IMG/VR virus record: IMGVR_UViG_3300005253_000686
Location: 1 to 47,593 of that record
Source: a virus
Strand: one strand, 5' to 3'
DNA length: 47,593 nucleotides
The position numbers were made by a program, and so were the translations under genes. The notes under the pieces were generated by a model, which saw nothing but the letters and a program-made list of their open reading frames with translations, was not told where the DNA came from and ran no database searches. Shown piece by piece: positions 1-7,963 of the stretch (position 1 is its first letter; each line of letters opens with the position of its first letter).

Positions 1-114
1 CTCTCGAAGCCTTACCTCTCTCAGGTTTTTTACCGCCAATATCAAATATTCCGTGTAATGCTACTAATAAAGCACCATTGATTATAGCATCTTCATTTGA
101 ACTATCCCCCATTT
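1..114. repeat. Terminal redundancy, copy 1 (circular closure)
   Basis: Bases 1-114 match 47480-47593 in direct orientation with one difference (C at 15, A at 47494). This is what an assembler leaves at the ends of a circular or circularly permuted genome. The repeat lies inside one open reading frame that is continuous across the join. The mismatch changes a Gly codon (this copy) to Val (other copy), so two variants of the phage were probably sampled. Confidence 0.9.
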
Positions 115-850
115 TACTCATTCCAAAACCAATACCAAACATAGCCGGATAAGACGCAACCTTTCCTTTGAATCCTTTCAGATAGTCTTTTCCAAGACCT
201 CCTGCCAGTCCGAAAACAAGTCCTGTTGCTAAATCTCCTCCTGCTGATTTAAGTCTTTCTACATAATCTGTACTTTTAGAGGTTAATTGTCCGTGTGCAA
301 CGAAAGTTTCTGCCGAACCAACCAATCTGCCAATCAATCCGTGTTTACGAGCAATCCGAGAACCAATACCAATCGCTTTACTTGCTTTAGCAATCGGAGC
401 AAATCCTATTACTGTTCCTGTTAATCTTGCTGCACCACGAGCAACTTTTTTTCCTATAGTTTTAGCTTCTGGCAATTCCTGTCCAATTTGTGCGTGTTCT
501 CCAAGTAATCCTGTTAAAAATTCACTTGCGAGAGGTTTTTCCTCTAATTCTTTTACTAAGGCATCGGTAAAAATGTCAAGTTCCCCCGATTTTTTCATCT
601 TAAATAATCTTTTAAATGATTCTATAGTTGCACCAAGAGGTGAAGGTCTAACTGTTTTTTGTTTTTCTTTAGGACCTTCTTCAATAACTTTTTCTTCAAT
701 AGGTTTTCCAAAATCAGATATTTGATCTTTATAAACAGGAAATTTCTCTACAATCGAGGACACTAATGTACTATCGTCAATATCTTCATATTGTGGATAT
801 TTCTCTCTAATTGAGGTTATAAATTCAGTTTGTGTGAATTGTTCCGGCAT
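1..850 (-). CDS. Giant internal virion / DNA-ejection protein, N-terminal part (continues at 47479)
   Basis: The frame opens at ATG 850, which overlaps the stop of the preceding gene (TAATG), and stays open to base 1. Joined through the terminal repeat to the frame ending at 43965 it gives about 1,454 residues. The N-terminus (MPEQFTQTEFITSIREKYPQ) has two copies of a short 'I..KYP.Y.D' motif often seen at the start of large podovirus internal proteins. A Gly/Ala-rich stretch at about residues 145-240 could be membrane-active. It is the last and largest of a run of probable ejection proteins. Assignment to ejection rests on size, motif and position; no enzymatic motif was recognised. Confidence 0.8.
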   Translation of the reverse strand, partial: MPEQFTQTEFITSIREKYPQYEDIDDSTLVSSIVEKFPVYKDQISDFGKPIEEKVIEEGPKEKQKTVRPSPLGATIESFKRLFKMKKSGELDIFTDALVKELEEKPLASEFLTGLLGEHAQIGQELPEAKTIGKKVARGAARLTGTVIGFAPIAKASKAIGIGSRIARKHGLIGRLVGSAETFVAHGQLTSKSTDYVERLKSAGGDLATGLVFGLAGGLGKDYLKGFKGKVASYPAMFGIGFGMSKMGDSSNEDAIINGALLVALHGIFDIGGKKPERGKASR

Positions 851-1629
851 TATTTCCTTATCCCTAACGGATCATCGTTTACAGTCGCTTTAAAACCACG
901 ACCAAGTAATTTTTCTTTTTGCAATTCTCTTTTCGCTATAATCGCTTCACGATCACTAATTATTGCCTCTCTGTTTTCTTGAGCCTTTTTAAGAGTAAGG
1001 TATTCTTGTTTCGTTATCTCTACTTCTTCAACATCCCCACTTAAAGTGTCCGTTTGCATTTTAATATATCTTGCTGGTTTAGCGGGAATATCTGATGCTA
1101 AAAAGTCAAGTCCAAACATTTTCTTGGTTTGTCCCGGAACAGCCTCCTCCATACGAACTTCCGGATTCTTTTTTAAATCTTCAATTTTTTCACGATGTTC
1201 AAGAATAATATTGTCTATTTTATCAATAGGAGACTCTAATTCCTTTTCCGTTGGTTTTTCAAAATCAATAGTTTTTTTCAATCCACCAATTATCGGTTCT
1301 ATTGTTTCAGCATCAAGATTAATACCACTACCTAATAATTGCCTATTAACGTCAATATACTGTTGTTCTGCCGGAGTAGGATTTGAATTCTCTGCAATAT
1401 CCAACCAATTTGCTAAAGACGCACTATAATCAACTTTCTTTTTTCCCGGATCAACTTCTAATCCTGGTTCATCCAGAACTCTCGTTTTTCTGCCAAGTTC
1501 ATCCGTAACAGTAATTAAATCCTCATCTTCGGACTTAAATGTGTCTTGTCTTTTTAAGGCAACATCAATGAATTCACCAAACATCCCCGCGACTGATGTT
1601 AATTGTTGGTTTCCAAATTTATCAAGCAT
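850..1629 (-). CDS. Putative internal virion protein, 259 aa
   Basis: Acidic, helix-rich protein with no recognised family. The C-terminal half (about residues 190-245) is a charged Glu/Lys/Arg coiled-coil-like region, and the protein ends in a basic tail. It lies between a 219-aa protein with a hydrophobic N-terminus and the giant ejection-type protein, and its stop overlaps the giant gene's start (TAATG), so the two are translationally coupled. In podoviruses this position usually holds proteins ejected with the DNA; that role is inferred. Confidence 0.75.
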   Translation of the reverse strand: MLDKFGNQQLTSVAGMFGEFIDVALKRQDTFKSEDEDLITVTDELGRKTRVLDEPGLEVDPGKKKVDYSASLANWLDIAENSNPTPAEQQYIDVNRQLLGSGINLDAETIEPIIGGLKKTIDFEKPTEKELESPIDKIDNIILEHREKIEDLKKNPEVRMEEAVPGQTKKMFGLDFLASDIPAKPARYIKMQTDTLSGDVEEVEITKQEYLTLKKAQENREAIISDREAIIAKRELQKEKLLGRGFKATVNDDPLGIRK

Positions 1630-1630
1630 T

Positions 1631-2290
1631 TTAGCCTCCTCCGAAAAAGGAAGAACTACTAAAGATATTGTTTGGTGCAGACGCAGGTTTCAACGCACCA
1701 AGTTCTGAAGGAGACAAACTACCAATGGTATCAAGAAGTTTTAATGCTTCTTCGGAAGAAAGTCCTCCTGCAAACATTTTTTGTGCTTCTTCAAAAGTAA
1801 TAACACTTCCACCCTTCCCAAGTATTTCACTCTCTAATTGGAAAAGTATATCTTCAATCCCTTGAAGTTCCGTTTCTCTTTCCTTTCCTATTCCTAAAAG
1901 TTGTCCTTGTCTATTTTGTTCTAATAAATCTAAAACATTGGAAAATTTCCTTGAACCAAGTTCTCTCTCTACCTCTAAATCTTGTGTCGAAGTTTTAACC
2001 ATTCCTGAACGTCTAATTCCCTCTCTTTCTTCCTGTCCCAACCTAAGTGCTTGAGAAACAAAATCCTGAGATGCTCCTTTCCTCTGTAATTCAGTTCCTT
2101 GAGTCGTAAATTCAGTTAAACTATCAAAGAACGCATTTATTTCTTCGGGACGTTCACTAATGTTCGCAAATTGTTCTTGCAATAATCCAATCTGCCCTCT
2201 TTCTCGTTTCTTTCTTTGTCCAGTAACCGATAGAGAACTGCCAATACTAAATAATGTTGTTAAAACTGTTAATAATGTTAGAGGGTCCAT
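1631..2290 (-). CDS. Putative ejection-type protein with hydrophobic N-terminus, 219 aa
   Basis: Residues 1-22 (MDPLTLLTVLTTLFSIGSSL) form a hydrophobic helix followed by a basic QRKKRERG stretch, as in a membrane anchor. The rest is Gln/Glu-rich and helical, and the C-terminus is Ser/Gly-rich (SSSSFFGGG). It starts exactly where the 125-aa gene upstream stops (shared base 2290). Small proteins with this layout are common beside ejection proteins of short-tailed phages, but no family was recognised. Confidence 0.75.
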   Translation of the reverse strand: MDPLTLLTVLTTLFSIGSSLSVTGQRKKRERGQIGLLQEQFANISERPEEINAFFDSLTEFTTQGTELQRKGASQDFVSQALRLGQEEREGIRRSGMVKTSTQDLEVERELGSRKFSNVLDLLEQNRQGQLLGIGKERETELQGIEDILFQLESEILGKGGSVITFEEAQKMFAGGLSSEEALKLLDTIGSLSPSELGALKPASAPNNIFSSSSFFGGG

Positions 2291-2667
2291 TATAATACCT
2301 CCTCTTTTGAACCAAATAAATTTCTAAATGCTTGACCTATTTTATCAAAAAAATTATCCCCTAAAATTGATGGATCAGCTTTTACTTTATCTAATCCTAA
2401 CTCATAACTTACTTGAGCTTCTTCTGGTTTAGTTAAAAACGCAAGAAGTCCACCATCAAAACCACCCGCTTTGGCAATTTTATGTTTTCTTGCTGCCTCC
2501 GAACCGCTAAGAGATACTTTTCTAAAAGTATCAATTAATAATAATTTAGATTCTTCTTCTTCACGTTTTCTTTCCTCGACTTTCCTTATCCTATCAATAA
2601 CCAAATCAGTACGAGGAACTTTACTAAAATTCTTTAATATATCTGATGCTCTAATTGTTTTTGGCAT
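2290..2667 (-). CDS. Small virion-module protein, 125 aa
   Basis: Unrecognised. The N-terminal 50 residues are a charged helix (RIRKVEERKREEEES), and the C-terminus has a Gly-rich turn (KAGGFDGG) and an amphipathic stretch (FFDKIGQAFRNLF). It lies between a C-terminal-module surface protein and the ejection genes, with head-to-tail spacing typical of the late operon. Possibly a minor internal or tail protein. Confidence 0.7.
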   Translation of the reverse strand: MPKTIRASDILKNFSKVPRTDLVIDRIRKVEERKREEEESKLLLIDTFRKVSLSGSEAARKHKIAKAGGFDGGLLAFLTKPEEAQVSYELGLDKVKADPSILGDNFFDKIGQAFRNLFGSKEEVL

Positions 2668-2676
2668 AATTGTTTC

Positions 2677-3252
2677 CTATCTATCTGTAATGAATATAAT
2701 TTTTAACCATACTGCATCTCCGGCATTTGATAACACAGTACCCCAATTTACTGCTGCAATATTATTACCGCTTTTATATGGAGCAATAACCATATTGCCA
2801 CCACTTATAAAACATCTATAATAATAAATAGCACCTGCGGTTGAATTTTCTACATCTGACGCAGTAGGAACACAAGCTCCAGTGTGAATAATTGTTTCTG
2901 TTATATCCATTGTGATAAGTTCTGCCGCCCAAGCAAAAGAACCATCTGATCCACCGCTTGCCATATTTACTGCATCTGTAATTGTCGGGAGATTAAAACT
3001 TTCTCCCTCTCCCACAACCGGGTCTGCATCAATACTTATTAATACCGGACCAGTACCAGAATTATAAATTCTTACATACATAGTTCTATATACACATCTT
3101 CCAAGAGTATAACCTTCTAATGCAAAATTATCAGCAACGAGAACTCCTTTTCTTGCTCTAACATAATCAGAGTATAAATTATTTGCTTTAAAGATATTAT
3201 ATATCTTTTTAAACGAATCGTCTATATATTGTTTAGTCTCACGGTCGAGCAT
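2677..3252 (-). CDS. Structural protein with C-terminal beta module shared with the 9206-10879 fibre
   Basis: 191 aa. The first 35 residues are an amphipathic helix (RETKQYIDDSFKKIYNIFKA); the rest is beta-rich. From about residue 85 it follows the C-terminus of the signal-peptide fibre at 9206-10879: F.LPTITDAVN against F.QPTMTDATN, GSDGSF against GSSGSF, then MDITE.II against LDISENII, ISGGN against ISGAN, PY.SGN against PYITGN, and AGDA against AGDT. The start overlaps the nozzle gene's stop by 14 bases. Probably a tail-surface or receptor-recognition component; the module is otherwise unrecognised. Confidence 0.75.
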   Translation of the reverse strand: MLDRETKQYIDDSFKKIYNIFKANNLYSDYVRARKGVLVADNFALEGYTLGRCVYRTMYVRIYNSGTGPVLISIDADPVVGEGESFNLPTITDAVNMASGGSDGSFAWAAELITMDITETIIHTGACVPTASDVENSTAGAIYYYRCFISGGNMVIAPYKSGNNIAAVNWGTVLSNAGDAVWLKIIFITDR

Positions 3253-6200
3253 TATATAAAATCCTTTTGTTTATTTTTATATGGTTTATCCTAAGTTTTG
3301 TACTAATTCCACCTCCAATTCCTACTGCTTGAAACCAAGTATATACACGATTGCCTTCAACGGGGACTTCTGCTGTGGTAAGTGTATTTTTGGTAACACC
3401 TGTCCATTGATTTATATAAAGTTCAAAATAATCTCCAGTTCCATTAGCATCAACGATAACTGACAACATTGGTCCTTCAAAATTTAAAACAGCACCCGTT
3501 CCTGCATATCTAATTTCAGCTTGTTTATATTGCTCTCCATTTTTAAAGACTTGTATAGACAATAATTCTCCTGCATCAATACTTCCGACTTTTAGCCAAA
3601 CTCTACCTATTAATAAATATTTCCCCGCTACTGTAGGTGTAAATGTACTACCAGCAAAATCGCTAAGCACATTCCATTCTGTATTTGCAAATAAAAGTTT
3701 GGTATATGTACTATCAAGTATTCCAGCCTGTCCAGCATCTACTTGATATGCAGAAAACGTAGGCATTGGAGAATCTGCCGGTGAAATTAAATGTCCTTGA
3801 AAATATGTATAATTTGATAATGGCGGTTGTACTTCAGATACCGGTAATGTACTTTTACTCCCTCCGGTAAGTTGATATAAATGACATTCAAAATAATCAC
3901 CGGAACCATTAGCATAAGCTGTACACGATAACATTGGACCTCGAAAATTACCAGTACCGGGAAACATAAATTCAGCTTGTTTATAAATATCGCCATTCTT
4001 AAACAAACCCAATGCAAACAAATCTCCAGCAGTTATACTTCCGGTTTGTAACCAAGCGTGCGCATCAAAATAATAATAACCTTCAACAGTTGGAGTGAAT
4101 CTACTATTGGATGCACCTGCTCCTAAAGCAAATTCACTATTTATATCCCATTCCTCAAAATCCCATTGCGTTTTTACATAAGCACCACTTGTAAAACCAC
4201 TTTGCCCGGCATCATCTTGATAAACAGAAAAAGAAGACCTTGCAACATCATTAGTAGAAAGACCTATTCCTTGCCACCAAGTATAATATTTTACCGCAGA
4301 AACTTCAGAGGCAGGTACGGTAGATTTAGTAACTCCAGTAACTTGATGAATATAAAGCTCAAAATAATCAGTAGTTCCATTAGCATCGGCAGTAACCGAA
4401 AGCATTGGTCCTTGAAAGTTACTTGTCCCGTTCATCTTATATGTAGCTTCTTTGTATTTTGAACCATTTTTATATAATAATAATACTAAAAAGTTTGTAG
4501 TAGCTATATTACCTGATTCTAACCAAACATGCCCTGTAAAAAGATATTTGCCCGCTACACTTGGAGTGAAAGTATTACCAGCGAAATTACCATGTGTGTC
4601 CCATTCTTCAACATCCCATGTTAATTTAGTGTTTGTTTGATTTAATATACCTGTTTGTTTATCAGTTTGATAAACTGAAAATGATGGCATCTGTAACGAT
4701 GAGCTTATTCTAACTTGTGCGCTTTCACATTCTTTAAATATTTCGGAAAATGTATAAGAAGCGTCTACAAAGGTATTCTGACCTGCTAACATTGTTCCAT
4801 TTAATACATTGCTGACCCCATCAAGATATAATTCTACGTTATCGTTCAAAAGACTTCCTGAATTTCGATAACCAACAACAACATCATAGATGTATTTTTT
4901 TACACCCGGTGCGCCAAAATCTTTTCTTTTACCCCAATATTTAGGGTCAGTATAATTTTGTTCATCAAAATCAAACTTTTGTAGAACAACATCATTAGTA
5001 GAATCAGCCAAAAAGAGAGAGTTCCCTTTTATGTCTTGTATAAAATTGCTTGATAATGTACCAATTCTACCAATTCCATAGGAAACAGAACCACTTGCCA
5101 AGTCATAAATAATTAATTTACCATTGGTATATCCACTAATAATTAATTGCTGTTCGTATTTATTGTAAGCCAATCCGCAACTTCCGCTTGCATATATATT
5201 AGTATTAAACCAATCATTATCAATAAACGGTTCTAATTTACCTTCAATTCTTTTCTTAAATAGTTCTATGTACTGTTTCCCATTATGTAAAAAGAGTCCA
5301 TTCGGATTAACCCAAACGACTCCATAATCCGTTAGAATATATTTATCAACATCATCAACACCTTCTTGTACTGTCTCATCTTCTATAAATGCACTTTGCG
5401 CGATATTAAGTACTTTCATTGATTTTCTTTTAAACGAAAACAACCTATCTGCCATAGCCAACCCCCCGACTATATGGTCTCCGTCTCCAGTAACAGATAT
5501 TAAAGCATTTCCTCTCAAAAATTTATCAGGCTGATTTGGTTCTGAAACCAATATCATATCACCGTTCTCTATTTGTTTACCATCTTCATCAGTTGCTTTA
5601 ACTCCAAATAAATAAACTTGTCTATTTAAAACAGCAGAGGCTTTCCAACCATCTCCGGAATTCCCAATATCAATAGCCTTTTCTGATGGTAAATGTCCAG
5701 TTTCCGTAAGATAAGTATGCTCCATTAAAGGCTCTGCCATAAAATTCTCAGTAGCATTTGTTAAAGTATTCGCAGCCCAATATAAACCATTAACAGCAGC
5801 AGCATACGCCCAATCTTCTTTTGTTTCTGAATACGGAAGTCCTCCTCCTGCATCCAAATCATAAACGCCTTGTAAAAACCAATCTTCCGTACCCTGCTCT
5901 CTTAAATAAAATTTAACGTGCGTAATTCTTTTATCAAAATTAGATGAATTATAATCTGCTGTATGTCCTGTCATATAGAGGGCAAAAGTTCCCCTTGAAA
6001 GAACAGGATCTCCTGCTAAACCTGTATTATCGAGATTATTACTACTTACGGTTAGTAAAGATTCTTGATTGCCGTCATACACATAAGACACAGCACCTTC
6101 AAAAACTTTTTTCCATAAATAATTATCTTCTCCCGCTGCGTGTTCCATCGTATTAGCAATTTGTAAAGTAAAGTTAGCTAAGTTACTGACAGCAGCGTTA

Positions 6201-6778
6201 TCATCATCAACCATCGCCAAAGACAAAGGTGGAGCTAAAGTAGGGGGAGTAACCCACCATTCATCGTCTGTATAAACAGCACCCGAACCAGTAAATTTGG
6301 TTCTTTTAATATATCCATTCCATTTAGGAGTACCATTAGCAAAATTTCCATTACACCCACGAACCACGCCATCAAACGTATGGAATACTCCCTTAACGCT
6401 TGTAGTGCCTAAATCCATAGTAGGAGACAATGCGCCATTCCAAGTTCCGGCAGCAGGCTCTCCCCCAATAGAAGCGTATTCAAGAACTCCAACTATCCCA
6501 GTATCTTTATCAACGCTTAAAAGCCACTCGGTTTCTTGTTCTGTTCCTGCCCTGTTTCTATCAACTAAAGTATGAAATAATCCTGCTGCATCGTGGCTCT
6601 GAAAACCAGTAAGAGTTTGAGATTGAGAGGCTTCTTTTCCCATAGTTCTAAGTTGTCCGGGTATATCAGAAACGAAACCTTCAAGAAGCTCAGCTTCATT
6701 CTCTGCTATATCGCGATGATCGGAGACATTATTTTGACCTCCGTCGAATCTATCAATTATATCATATTTTTTAGGCAT
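3239..6778 (-). CDS. Tail nozzle-like protein with three tandem C1q-like domains, 1,179 aa
   Basis: The N-terminus (IIDRFDGGQNNVSDHRDIAE...) has the 'F.GG.N....d..i...E' pattern typical of the short-tail nozzle / gp12-like tubular proteins, and residues 1-690 look like a beta-propeller-rich structural protein. The C-terminal third holds three repeats spaced about 155 residues (starts near 695, 848 and 1003). Each begins FS[VA]YQ.D and contains EEW or TEW, FTP.V.G.Y, KNG..YK.A and FRGPMLS or F.GPMLS. The FTP-V-G-Y core and jelly-roll-like spacing are those of C1q/TNF-like trimeric domains in phage fibres. The gene probably supplies both the tail tip and an attached receptor-binding head. The family call is by motif. 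Confidence 0.75.
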   Translation of the reverse strand: MPKKYDIIDRFDGGQNNVSDHRDIAENEAELLEGFVSDIPGQLRTMGKEASQSQTLTGFQSHDAAGLFHTLVDRNRAGTEQETEWLLSVDKDTGIVGVLEYASIGGEPAAGTWNGALSPTMDLGTTSVKGVFHTFDGVVRGCNGNFANGTPKWNGYIKRTKFTGSGAVYTDDEWWVTPPTLAPPLSLAMVDDDNAAVSNLANFTLQIANTMEHAAGEDNYLWKKVFEGAVSYVYDGNQESLLTVSSNNLDNTGLAGDPVLSRGTFALYMTGHTADYNSSNFDKRITHVKFYLREQGTEDWFLQGVYDLDAGGGLPYSETKEDWAYAAAVNGLYWAANTLTNATENFMAEPLMEHTYLTETGHLPSEKAIDIGNSGDGWKASAVLNRQVYLFGVKATDEDGKQIENGDMILVSEPNQPDKFLRGNALISVTGDGDHIVGGLAMADRLFSFKRKSMKVLNIAQSAFIEDETVQEGVDDVDKYILTDYGVVWVNPNGLFLHNGKQYIELFKKRIEGKLEPFIDNDWFNTNIYASGSCGLAYNKYEQQLIISGYTNGKLIIYDLASGSVSYGIGRIGTLSSNFIQDIKGNSLFLADSTNDVVLQKFDFDEQNYTDPKYWGKRKDFGAPGVKKYIYDVVVGYRNSGSLLNDNVELYLDGVSNVLNGTMLAGQNTFVDASYTFSEIFKECESAQVRISSSLQMPSFSVYQTDKQTGILNQTNTKLTWDVEEWDTHGNFAGNTFTPSVAGKYLFTGHVWLESGNIATTNFLVLLLYKNGSKYKEATYKMNGTSNFQGPMLSVTADANGTTDYFELYIHQVTGVTKSTVPASEVSAVKYYTWWQGIGLSTNDVARSSFSVYQDDAGQSGFTSGAYVKTQWDFEEWDINSEFALGAGASNSRFTPTVEGYYYFDAHAWLQTGSITAGDLFALGLFKNGDIYKQAEFMFPGTGNFRGPMLSCTAYANGSGDYFECHLYQLTGGSKSTLPVSEVQPPLSNYTYFQGHLISPADSPMPTFSAYQVDAGQAGILDSTYTKLLFANTEWNVLSDFAGSTFTPTVAGKYLLIGRVWLKVGSIDAGELLSIQVFKNGEQYKQAEIRYAGTGAVLNFEGPMLSVIVDANGTGDYFELYINQWTGVTKNTLTTAEVPVEGNRVYTWFQAVGIGGGISTKLRINHIKINKRILYNARP

Positions 6779-7185
6779 TATTTATTGTTAATTTCTATTA
6801 AAAGCTTAATCATTTCTTTATTATCTTTTTTTATTTCTGCAACATCTTTTTCAATGACTTCTGTGGATTTTTCAAGTTTGGCAATTTGTGCAACTTGTTC
6901 AATTCTAACTTCTGCATCATTTTTATTAGCTTCAATTAACTGTAGAATAACAGCTGAGTTGGTAGCTACTTTTTCTTCTTGTTTCCCTTGAGCTCTTGCT
7001 TGCGTTTGAGTATATATAAAAAAACTCAAACCTAAACCAATCAAGCCAACCCATTTCAAATTACTTCCAGTTGCTACTTTTCCAACCGCTGTGTTTTTAA
7101 AACTCATCATTATCTTCCTTATTTGATTTAATTCTGCATCGGCAATAACTTCATCATAATCAGTATTATTTTCCCTCAGTTTCAT
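6778..7185 (-). CDS. Membrane-anchored coiled-coil protein, spanin candidate, 135 aa
   Basis: One transmembrane segment at about residues 43-62 (WVGLIGLGLSFFIYTQTQA) is followed by a long Glu/Lys/Val/Ile coiled coil to the end (EKSTEVIEKDVAEIKKDNKE). A second start, ATG ATG 26 codons in, has a better Shine-Dalgarno (AAGGAAG). It directly follows the endolysin and holin candidate, which is where an inner-membrane spanin would sit, but the topology alone is not specific. Confidence 0.65.
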   Translation of the reverse strand: MKLRENNTDYDEVIADAELNQIRKIMMSFKNTAVGKVATGSNLKWVGLIGLGLSFFIYTQTQARAQGKQEEKVATNSAVILQLIEANKNDAEVRIEQVAQIAKLEKSTEVIEKDVAEIKKDNKEMIKLLIEINNK

Positions 7186-7205
7186 TAATCATATTTCCTA
7201 CCAAT

Positions 7206-7601
7206 TTAATTAATCTCCTCAAAATGTGCTAAATCCATAAATGTTTGGTCGTGTAAATCATTATCAGAATCCCAATCTCCGCCCCAACGAACAGGAATCC
7301 CAAGAACCGCAGCAATGCCTAATACTATACCAGCCATATAAACAAATTCTTCTCTTGTCGCTTTCCATCCTTTCGGATAAGGTATAAAATGAACTGCTTC
7401 AGATGGTTTTTTATTATGTTTACCATCAGGATATTTTTTATCTGAAAGTTTCATTTCATAAGCTCTATTTTGATCTTGCTTATTTCTGTGTCCTTCAACA
7501 CAAGAGACATCCATTACTTTTATCAGCACGTAACCTACCCTCTGTAAATTTTCAGTACATTCAGACAGGTTACGCTTTGAATTTTTACTAAACCGAAACA
7601 T
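7206..7601 (-). CDS. Endolysin, peptidase M15-like (VanY / L-Ala-D-Glu peptidase type), 131 aa
   Basis: Short single-domain peptidoglycan peptidase. Visible family features: EGHRNKQDQNRAY near residue 37 (usual SG.Rs..eQ), KHN.KPSEAVHF.PYP at 61-75, a hydrophobic helix at about 88-101, RWGGDWDSDNDLHDQ.F at 105-121, and the terminal HFE. Members normally have Asp in AVD; here it is His71, a possible exchange of one zinc ligand. No signal peptide, so it needs the adjacent holin. Membrane and lysis genes on both sides support lysis. Confidence 0.85.
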   Translation of the reverse strand: MFRFSKNSKRNLSECTENLQRVGYVLIKVMDVSCVEGHRNKQDQNRAYEMKLSDKKYPDGKHNKKPSEAVHFIPYPKGWKATREEFVYMAGIVLGIAAVLGIPVRWGGDWDSDNDLHDQTFMDLAHFEEIN

Positions 7602-7603
7602 TA

Positions 7604-7828
7604 TTATCCAGTTTTATCTTTAATTGCTTGAAGGTACTTGTCAATCTTATGGTTTACCCCAACTACGGTTAAGAAAGCACCAGCAGCAGTAAGTAAATCT
7701 ACGCCACTATTAAGTATTCCAGTTAAAGCTTCGGAATCTAAACCAGTAAACTGTGTAAGCAGTATTAATAATACACCCCAAACAGTTTTACCTTTAAGCT
7801 GTGCGAGCATTGTCTTTAAAAAGTCCAT
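7604..7828 (-). CDS. Holin candidate, 74 aa
   Basis: Small protein with a hydrophobic helix at about residues 15-31 (VWGVLLILLTQFTGL), a second at about 40-58 (GVDLLTAAGAFLTVVGV) and a charged C-terminus (HKIDKYLQAIKDKTG). Size, two predicted membrane segments and position two bases upstream of the endolysin fit a class II-like holin. The Shine-Dalgarno AAGAGGTC lies before the ATG. Confidence 0.7.
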   Translation of the reverse strand: MDFLKTMLAQLKGKTVWGVLLILLTQFTGLDSEALTGILNSGVDLLTAAGAFLTVVGVNHKIDKYLQAIKDKTG

Positions 7829-7858
7829 TCTGACCTCTTTTGTTGGTTATTAAAAAAA

Positions 7859-7963
7859 CTACAATCCTTTCAAATAATCATTTACAGTAAAACTCCATTG
7901 AGAATATATAAATAACAATGCAGTTACTATCATTACAATTATGCCTATTAATATTTTCTTCAT
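7859..7963 (-). CDS. 34-residue membrane peptide in the lysis group
   Basis: ATG at 7963 overlaps the stop of the beta-propeller gene (ATGA). The product is one transmembrane helix (MKKILIGIIVMIVTALLFIY) plus a short polar tail, ending with TAG at 7859. Overlapping coupling and its place just before the holin candidate suggest a real gene, perhaps a lysis accessory or second holin component. No family recognised. Confidence 0.55.
   Translation of the reverse strand: MKKILIGIIVMIVTALLFIYSQWSFTVNDYLKGL

Noticed and set aside
4166-4462. Plus-strand open frames opposite the nozzle gene (also at 6297-6575, 6593-6991 and elsewhere)
   Set aside because: They mirror the long minus-strand gene and lack ribosome sites; ordinary antisense shadows.
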